64,000 nt of DNA from Ilumatobacteraceae bacterium (GTDB lineage: Bacteria; Actinomycetota; Acidimicrobiia; Acidimicrobiales; Ilumatobacteraceae). The translations under genes were made by a program, and so were the position numbers. Positions within the stretch are counted from its first letter, which is position 1; every line of letters starts with the position of its first letter. The stretch covers positions 1-64,000 of the forward strand of contig JAJTEL010000002.1 in the NCBI GenBank assembly GCA_021299715.1, read 5' to 3'. The notes beneath the pieces are model-generated. The model was not told where the DNA came from and made no database searches. It saw only the letters and a program-made list of their open reading frames with translations. This document shows positions 59,664-64,000 of the stretch, one piece after another.

Positions 59664-60179
59664 ATGACAACACATGAGCGCCCCTTTGGTCGATACCTCG
59701 AAGACTTTGTTCCCGGAGACGTTTTCCGTCATTGGCCAGGCAAGACCATCACTGAATACGACGATCATCTTTTTTGCATGATCACCATGAACCATCACCC
59801 GTTGCACACCAACGACTGGTTTGCAAAAGAAAGTGTTCAGGGACGCAATGTTGTTGTGGGCAACTTGGTGTACTCGCTTGTTCTCGGAATGAGCGTGCCC
59901 GATGTCAGTGGTGCAGCAATTGCAAACTTGGAAGTGGAAACACTTCAGCACAAGTTCCCAACATTCCATGGCGACACTATTCATGCGGAAACACGTGTTC
60001 TTGAAGTAGCCGAGAGCAAGTCAAAGAACGATCGTGGCATTGTCACGGTTGAAACAAAAGGTTTCAATCAAGACGGCAAAGAAGTGTGTTACTTCCGTCG
60101 CCGTGTCATGGTGTGGAAGCGAGACAGCGCGCCAGATCGTCGCCGTCCATACGACGGACAGGACGTGTGGGCCGACTAA
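59664..60179 (+). CDS. MaoC-family dehydratase, candidate mesaconyl-CoA hydratase
   Basis: A 171-residue single hot-dog protein of the MaoC family. The hydratase segment is I-T-M-N-H-H-P-L-H-T-N-D-W-F-A, in which N-x-H-P-L-H occupies the place of the classical D-x-N-P-L-H catalytic loop. Other blocks are Q-G-R-N-V-V-V-G-N-L-V-Y-S-L and H-K-F-P-T-F-H-G-D-T-I-H-A-E-T. Only 2.4 kb from mcd-mcl, it could hydrate mesaconyl-CoA to beta-methylmalyl-CoA, the step between them. Known Mch enzymes are about twice this size, so this is tentative. The mutY GTG lies inside its 3' end. Confidence 0.82.
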   Translation: MTTHERPFGRYLEDFVPGDVFRHWPGKTITEYDDHLFCMITMNHHPLHTNDWFAKESVQGRNVVVGNLVYSLVLGMSVPDVSGAAIANLEVETLQHKFPTFHGDTIHAETRVLEVAESKSKNDRGIVTVETKGFNQDGKEVCYFRRRVMVWKRDSAPDRRRPYDGQDVWAD

Positions 60180-61030
60180 CCCGCAACGACCGCATTGCGG
60201 TCGCGTTATTGAAATGGGGAAGTGACACTCTGCGCGATTTGCCGTGGAGACGTACACGAAACCCCTGGCACGTGCTGGTGAGTGAGGTCATGTTGCAGCA
60301 GACATCTGTTGCGCGGGTACTTCCTAAATTTGAAGCGTTCATTGACGAGTTTCCCACTCCACAGCATTTAGCAGCGGCTCCACTCGGCGATGCCTTGCGT
60401 TTATGGTCAGGTCTTGGGTATCCGCGTCGTTGTCGTAATTTGCGAGAAGCAGCGCGTGTTGTACACGAGGAGTTCAACGGAGAATTCCCACGTTCGTTAG
60501 AGACTTTGCTTACGTTGCCTGGGGTGGGGCAGTACACAGCACGAGCCGTCATGGCATTTGCTTTTGAGCACGATGTTGCTGTGGTGGATACCAATGTGTC
60601 TCGCGTGTTGTCGCGGCTTGAAGGGAAACCACTCAAGGCGAAGGAACTACAGACGCTCGCTGACTCGTTCGTACCTCAGGGTCTTGGGTGGGAATGGAAT
60701 CAGGTGATGATGGATTTTGGTGCCCGTCATTGCACTGCCCGCCAACCACTTTGCGCGCAATGCCCACTGCGTCAACAGTGTGCGTGGAGGGGCAACGGCG
60801 ATGACCCAGCACCTGCATCAGCGGGGGCAAGTAAGCCACAAGGAAGATTCGAAGGTTCAGACCGTCAAGCTCGCGGTCGCGCGTTACGTGCAGTGGCAGA
60901 TGGTGCGACCACGCTTGCACGACTTGCGAAAGTTATGGGCGTAGACAATGAACGAGCAAAAGTGTTGGTGCACGCACTTGTCGACGAAGGCCTGCTTGTG
61001 CGAACGGGAAATCGCTTTACTTTGCCGTAA
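60167..61030 (+). CDS. mutY: A/G-specific adenine glycosylase, without NUDIX domain
   Basis: A 287-residue MutY that removes adenine opposite 8-oxoguanine. Catalytic Glu is in V-S-E-V-M-L-Q-Q-T, the helix-hairpin-helix is L-P-G-V-G-Q-Y-T-A, the catalytic Asp is in V-V-D-T-N-V, and the 4Fe-4S loop is C-x6-C-x2-C-x5-C. The usual C-terminal NUDIX-like recognition domain is missing. Instead about 60 residues resemble a winged helix (R-A-L-R-A-V-A-D to L-L-V-R-T-G-N-R-F-T-L-P), a form also seen in mycobacterial MutY. The GTG at 60167 overlaps the MaoC gene by 13 nt; upstream in-frame starts are unlikely. Confidence 0.92.
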   Translation: MGRLTRNDRIAVALLKWGSDTLRDLPWRRTRNPWHVLVSEVMLQQTSVARVLPKFEAFIDEFPTPQHLAAAPLGDALRLWSGLGYPRRCRNLREAARVVHEEFNGEFPRSLETLLTLPGVGQYTARAVMAFAFEHDVAVVDTNVSRVLSRLEGKPLKAKELQTLADSFVPQGLGWEWNQVMMDFGARHCTARQPLCAQCPLRQQCAWRGNGDDPAPASAGASKPQGRFEGSDRQARGRALRAVADGATTLARLAKVMGVDNERAKVLVHALVDEGLLVRTGNRFTLP

Positions 61031-61895
61031 CCCAATTAACAATCAGTTCGTTGACTTCGTTTGGCTTCTCTAATTGAAGGAAGTGTCCCGCATCTTCCAC
61101 TATGCGAAGAGTGGCCCACGGCGCGAATGTTGCAATTGATTCTGCAACTTCTCGACCAATGCAGCCATCGTTTGCGCCGTGCAGATACAAAGTGGGTTGA
61201 GTGAGTTCGCCCCCACCGGCAGCCTGAATAGCGTCGTACTTTTCCGAACGCGGACCTGCACCAAGTGTGCAGCGGTAATAACCAAGCGCGGCTGCCAAAT
61301 GTTGTGCATCGCGAAGACTCGCTTTGCAGTTCTCAGCATCTGCCGCTCCGTCGTATCCGGGTGACCAGTCACGCCACAACATGTCGATGAACGCAAGATC
61401 GTTCGATGGCACAACAATGTCGGACAGTGGGTGTTGGAAATAGAACATGTACCAACTGCGCTTGATTTGGTCCATGTTGTTGACGAAAGCCACGTTCATT
61501 GCACCACCAGGTGGCACTGCCATTCCCACAACCCGCTTCCATCGGGATGGTTCAGATCCGGCCGCGCCATACACCGATGGGGCTCCCCAGTCGTGACCAA
61601 TGATGACGGCGTTCTCATCGCCACCGAGAGCTTCGTGTAACGCATTGGCATCTGCCGACAGTGCGCCAGTTTGGTACATGCCATCACTCGCAAGCGACGT
61701 TGGTGCATACCCGCGAGTAAACGGTGCAATTGCGCGAAAACCAGCATCTGCCAGCGCAGGCAACAGAAAGCGCCAACTATGTGGGGAATCGGGAAACCCG
61801 TGAAGACACAGAGCTAACGGCCCTGTTCCGCATTCAAGATAGGAAAAGTCAATGCCGTTTGCGCTAACCGTTCCCGTGGAGATGAGTGGTGTCAT
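61017..61895 (-). CDS. Alpha/beta hydrolase, epoxide hydrolase/haloalkane dehalogenase-like
   Basis: A 292-residue hydrolase with an Asp nucleophile: H-G-F-P-D-S-P-H-S-W near the start, G-H-D-W-G-A with nucleophile Asp, and D-A-G-H-F-L-Q-L-E with catalytic His. An acid follows in L-H-G-A-N-D-G-C. Asp nucleophiles are typical of epoxide hydrolases and haloalkane dehalogenases; a cap domain of about 80 residues lies between. Starting at the ATG 61893-61895 is supported by TACGGT 7 nt upstream; a GTG at 61934 is the alternative. It overlaps mutY by 14 nt, tail to tail. Confidence 0.87.
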   Translation of the reverse strand: MTPLISTGTVSANGIDFSYLECGTGPLALCLHGFPDSPHSWRFLLPALADAGFRAIAPFTRGYAPTSLASDGMYQTGALSADANALHEALGGDENAVIIGHDWGAPSVYGAAGSEPSRWKRVVGMAVPPGGAMNVAFVNNMDQIKRSWYMFYFQHPLSDIVVPSNDLAFIDMLWRDWSPGYDGAADAENCKASLRDAQHLAAALGYYRCTLGAGPRSEKYDAIQAAGGGELTQPTLYLHGANDGCIGREVAESIATFAPWATLRIVEDAGHFLQLEKPNEVNELIVNWVTAK

Positions 61896-61902
61896 ACGAA
61901 GA

Positions 61903-61908
61903 ACCGTA
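61903..61908 (-). promoter_or_regulatory. -10 box, leaderless type, for the epoxide-hydrolase-like gene
   Basis: TACGGT on the minus strand lies 7 nt before the ATG at 61895. Confidence 0.4.
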
Positions 61909-61968
61909 GTGCCCTGTGGTGCGACAGGCGTCACCTAAATGAAACATGGGTAAAGCGGTGAAGTTCCG

Positions 61969-61974
61969 TAGCGT
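61969..61974 (+). promoter_or_regulatory. Possible -10 box for the MBL-fold gene
   Basis: TAGCGT lies 21 nt before the ATG at 61996, leaving a short leader that carries GGGGG 7 nt before the start. Confidence 0.35.
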
Positions 61975-61995
61975 TTCTCGCATGGGGGCCAAGCC

Positions 61996-62826
61996 ATGCT
62001 GACTGTGACATTCCACGGCGTACGTGGATCAACGCCGTGTCATGGCCCGTCCACGGCAAAGTACGGCGGCAATACGTCATGCGTCTCGGTGCGTGCTCCA
62101 GGTCGACGTCCCATCTTGTTAGATCTTGGAACTGGTCTTCGTTACTTCGGTAAGCAATACACCGCCGGAACAGAAAGTCCGTTGAAGGCAATTGCTTTAG
62201 TGACACATCTCCACTGGGACCATGTTCAAGGTCTTCCGTTCTTCACACCAATGCTTCACCCAGGTGCGCGTTTAGAAATCTTTGGTCCACCACAATCAGA
62301 TGGAACTTCATTTGAACGTGCAATGCAAGAAGCAATTTCGCCGCCAACGTTTCCTGTTGGTCTGAAAGATTTCCCCGGCAACTTCTCGTTTAACGATGTA
62401 GCCGATACCGAATGGGAAATGGATGACTACAAGATCATCTCGCGTCTTGTTCCACACATTGGGCCAACGGTTGGCTATCGCATTGAGTTTGCGGGTTCCA
62501 CTATTGCGTACATCTCCGACCATCAACAGCCCCTCGACGGTTCTTTTCATCTGCCAGAAGGCGTTCGTGAACTCGCCCAAGACGTTGACCTGTTAATTCA
62601 CGACTCGCAATACACGCCGCAGGAGTTTGCAGTGAAGGCAAACTGGGGTCACTGCACGGCCGAGTTCGCTATGGGAATTGCTGCAGCAACCGGGGCGAAG
62701 CGTTTGGCGTTGTATCACCACGACCCAGACCGCACCGACAATGCGCTCGATGCAATGGCAACCTGTGGAACGGGCAAGGGCATGGACGTTTTCTTCGCTC
62801 GCGAGGGCGGAACAATTTCCGTCTAA
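61996..62826 (+). CDS. MBL-fold metallohydrolase
   Basis: A 276-residue metallo-beta-lactamase-fold protein. It begins with the strand F-H-G-V-R-G-S-T-P and G-G-N-T-S-C-V; the metal motif is T-H-L-H-W-D-H-V-Q-G, with later ligands in Y-I-S-D-H, H-D-S-Q-Y and H-H-D-P. The start R-G-S-T-P-x-x-G and H-x-H-x-D-H pattern groups it with RNase Z/PhnP-like phosphodiesterases. Those cleave cyclic nucleotide or sugar phosphodiesters; substrate here is unknown. Located before a flavin reductase on the same strand. Confidence 0.86.
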   Translation: MLTVTFHGVRGSTPCHGPSTAKYGGNTSCVSVRAPGRRPILLDLGTGLRYFGKQYTAGTESPLKAIALVTHLHWDHVQGLPFFTPMLHPGARLEIFGPPQSDGTSFERAMQEAISPPTFPVGLKDFPGNFSFNDVADTEWEMDDYKIISRLVPHIGPTVGYRIEFAGSTIAYISDHQQPLDGSFHLPEGVRELAQDVDLLIHDSQYTPQEFAVKANWGHCTAEFAMGIAAATGAKRLALYHHDPDRTDNALDAMATCGTGKGMDVFFAREGGTISV

Positions 62827-62837
62827 CGGCTCTGGTC

Positions 62838-62843
62838 TACTGT
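62838..62843 (+). promoter_or_regulatory. -10 box, leaderless type, for flavin reductase
   Basis: TACTGT lies 6 nt before the GTG at 62850. Confidence 0.45.
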
Positions 62844-62849
62844 GGTCGC

Positions 62850-63347
62850 GTGACCTCAGAAATCAATCCCGCACTCTTTCGTTCCGTACTTGGGCATGCA
62901 CCAACATCTGTTGTTGTGGTCACTGGTTGCGATGCATCGGGTCAGCCATTCGGAATCACGATTGGGTCGTTTGTTTCTGTCTCCCTCGATCCACCACTCG
63001 TTGGATTCTTGCCAGGAACATCGTCACGTTCGTGGAATGCAATTCAGGAGTCTGGGCATTTTTGCGTCAACATCCTTGGGGCCGATCAAGAAGATCTGTG
63101 TTGGAAGTTTGCGAAAGAAGGGGACGACAAGTTCGAGGGAATCAACTGGACACCGTCGTCAACGGGTAGTCCCGTGTTGCCAGGTGTCATCGGTGTTATC
63201 GATTGCTCCATTGAGTCTCAGGATGTCGTAGGTGACCACTATTTCGTAGTGGGTCGCGTCGCTCAGATGTCTCACGTTGAGAATGCAGATACTGCAATGG
63301 TGTTCTTCCGTGGGAAAGTGGTCAGCGCCACCTACCCAACTGCGTAA
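62850..63347 (+). CDS. Flavin reductase family protein
   Basis: A 165-residue FMN-binding split barrel of the flavin reductase (HpaC/DIM6) family. V-V-V-V-T-G, the F-G-I-T-I-G-S-F-V-S-V-S-L-D-P-P-L segment and G-H-F-C-V-N-I-L-G are typical, as is the H-Y-F-V-V-G-R-V strand near the end. It supplies reduced flavin to a monooxygenase or reduces flavin itself. Starts with GTG. Its TAA stop shares a base with the next gene's ATG. Confidence 0.88.
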   Translation: MTSEINPALFRSVLGHAPTSVVVVTGCDASGQPFGITIGSFVSVSLDPPLVGFLPGTSSRSWNAIQESGHFCVNILGADQEDLCWKFAKEGDDKFEGINWTPSSTGSPVLPGVIGVIDCSIESQDVVGDHYFVVGRVAQMSHVENADTAMVFFRGKVVSATYPTA

Positions 63348-63724
63348 TGCTGTCTCGCATTCTTGCCGCATGTGTTGGGGCTGTCATCTTGTTCGCTGGT
63401 GCCACGAAAGCCACAGGATTTCAGCAATGGAAGGCAGACGCACGTTCGCAGGGACTATGGCCAGCTATTGCGTATGTTGTGCCAGGTGTTGAATTGCTAC
63501 TTGGTGCTCTCTTGATTGTTCTTGCACCAACCCCTGTCGTCTTCGGAGCCGCCACACTGTTGTTGCTGATTTTTACTGTGTATTTGCTTGTGCTTGTTGC
63601 GTCGGGCTCAACGGTGCCGTGTGCGTGTTTTGGTGCACAATTTTCGAAACCGCCGTCGTGGAGAGACGTTCTGCGTAACGTTCTGATGCTGACGGCGTTG
63701 TTCGTTGCTGCTGCTATGTACTAG
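63347..63724 (+). CDS. MauE/DoxX-like membrane protein
   Basis: A 125-residue protein with four spans (about 5-22, 40-57, 64-86, 106-124). The loop after span three holds C-A-C-F-G, the C-x-C-F-G motif of the MauE branch of the DoxX superfamily. MauE helps form or transfer disulfides during methylamine dehydrogenase maturation; here no mau genes are near, so a general thiol-redox role is more likely. Start overlaps the flavin reductase stop (TAATG). Confidence 0.82.
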   Translation: MLSRILAACVGAVILFAGATKATGFQQWKADARSQGLWPAIAYVVPGVELLLGALLIVLAPTPVVFGAATLLLLIFTVYLLVLVASGSTVPCACFGAQFSKPPSWRDVLRNVLMLTALFVAAAMY

Positions 63725-63727
63725 CGA

Positions 63728-64000
63728 CTAGTCAATGCAACTAATGGCAAATGCCAAAGTTCGCGCTTCATCTCGCCATTGTTCATAGCGACCAGACAGA
63801 CCGCCGTGTCCGGCCCCCATTTCGCATGTAAACACAACTGTTGTCTGCGGAGATTCGTGTCGTATTTTGGCTACCCACTTTGCGGGTTCGTGATAACTCA
63901 CGCGAGGGTCATTGAGTCCGGCCGTTACGTACACCTGTGGGTACGTCACAGATGTGGTGTTGTCGTAGGGAGAATACGACTGAATGTATGACGCGAATGG
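63728..64000 (-). CDS. ptrB: Oligopeptidase B (S9), C-terminal fragment
   Basis: The last 90 residues of an S9 prolyl-oligopeptidase-family protein; the gene continues beyond the right edge. Y-S-P-Y-D-N precedes T-A-G-L-N-D-P-R-V with the catalytic Asp, and E-M-G-A-G-H-G-G with the catalytic His. The Y-S-P-Y-D-N and G-A-G-H-G-G pair fits oligopeptidase B, which cuts peptides after basic residues. The serine nucleophile lies outside the window. It is convergent with the MauE-like gene, 3 nt apart. Confidence 0.9.
   Translation of the reverse strand, partial: PFASYIQSYSPYDNTTSVTYPQVYVTAGLNDPRVSYHEPAKWVAKIRHESPQTTVVFTCEMGAGHGGLSGRYEQWRDEARTLAFAISCID

Noticed and set aside
1-64000. CRISPR arrays, tRNA or rRNA genes
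   Set aside because: No regularly spaced repeats and no cloverleaf-like or rRNA-like segments were seen; intergenic gaps are nearly all under 140 bp.

Overview
The window is 64 kb of tightly packed chromosomal DNA, with about 60 protein genes on both strands and almost no intergenic space. I estimate moderate GC by eye. It suggests a free-living, aerobic, heterotrophic actinobacterium, most likely of the Acidimicrobiia (Ilumatobacter-like). That placement is inference. It rests on a homodimeric pyruvate dehydrogenase E1, three F420/flavin-type LLM oxidoreductases, a PPOX/F420-type flavin protein, a MutY without a NUDIX domain, many GTG starts, and many start codons that lie 6-9 nt after a TANNNT -10 box, the signature of leaderless mRNAs. 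I saw no tRNA, rRNA, CRISPR array, insertion sequence, integrase or phage gene. No gene-free stretch exceeds 300 bases.

Layout. 1-5.8 kb: DsbA-like fragment, small conserved protein, an alpha/beta hydrolase lacking its nucleophile, and the aceE-HhH glycosylase-galE operon. 5.8-13.3 kb: rnhA, an HSD10-like dehydrogenase coupled to a heme-type N-demethylase family protein, a lone argJ, dihydropyrimidinase, and a YfcH-like epimerase/FAD oxidoreductase/SRPBCC operon. 13.4-20.2 kb: a lipoate block of lpdA, a 2-oxoacid dehydrogenase E2 and a single-gene fusion of LipB and LipA, followed by an M24 peptidase and a membrane protein. 20.2-30 kb: acyl-CoA metabolism (dehydrogenase, type III CoA transferase, amidase, thioesterase), an LLM enzyme and a heterodimeric ABC exporter. 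30-38 kb: serine hydrolase, an inserted single-gene element, metH, cobalamin adenosyltransferase and leucyl aminopeptidase. 38-49 kb: LLM and SDR enzymes, an MFS exporter, mscL, an SGNH lipoprotein, an ABC-F protein, an OYE-type flavoprotein, a CorA relative and class I fumarase. 49-54 kb: hrpB, a cysteine-less thioredoxin-like protein, dienelactone hydrolase and a two-gene XRE/nucleotidyltransferase module under a palindromic operator. 53.7-60.2 kb: mcd-mcl-citE-like operon of the ethylmalonyl-CoA pathway, a NylB-like hydrolase, a flippase-like membrane protein and a MaoC hydratase. 60.2-64 kb: mutY, hydrolases, flavin reductase, a MauE-like membrane protein and the end of an oligopeptidase B gene.

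The most unusual locus is 31229-32667. A gene for a 428-residue protein lies between two 55-bp direct repeats that differ at one base; they duplicate the 3' end of metH and the stop codon of the neighbouring hydrolase. The protein has an N-terminal R-N-x3-H (HEPN-like) motif, a long charged coiled coil with an internal 54-bp tandem duplication, and two or three C-terminal membrane spans. It looks like a recently inserted single-gene accessory element, and a membrane-anchored RNase-type defence effector is one possible role. The other strong observations are the LipB-LipA fusion, the XRE/nucleotidyltransferase module with its perfect 28-bp operator, and the window-wide leaderless promoter grammar, in which four upstream stop codons double as the start of the next gene's -10 box.
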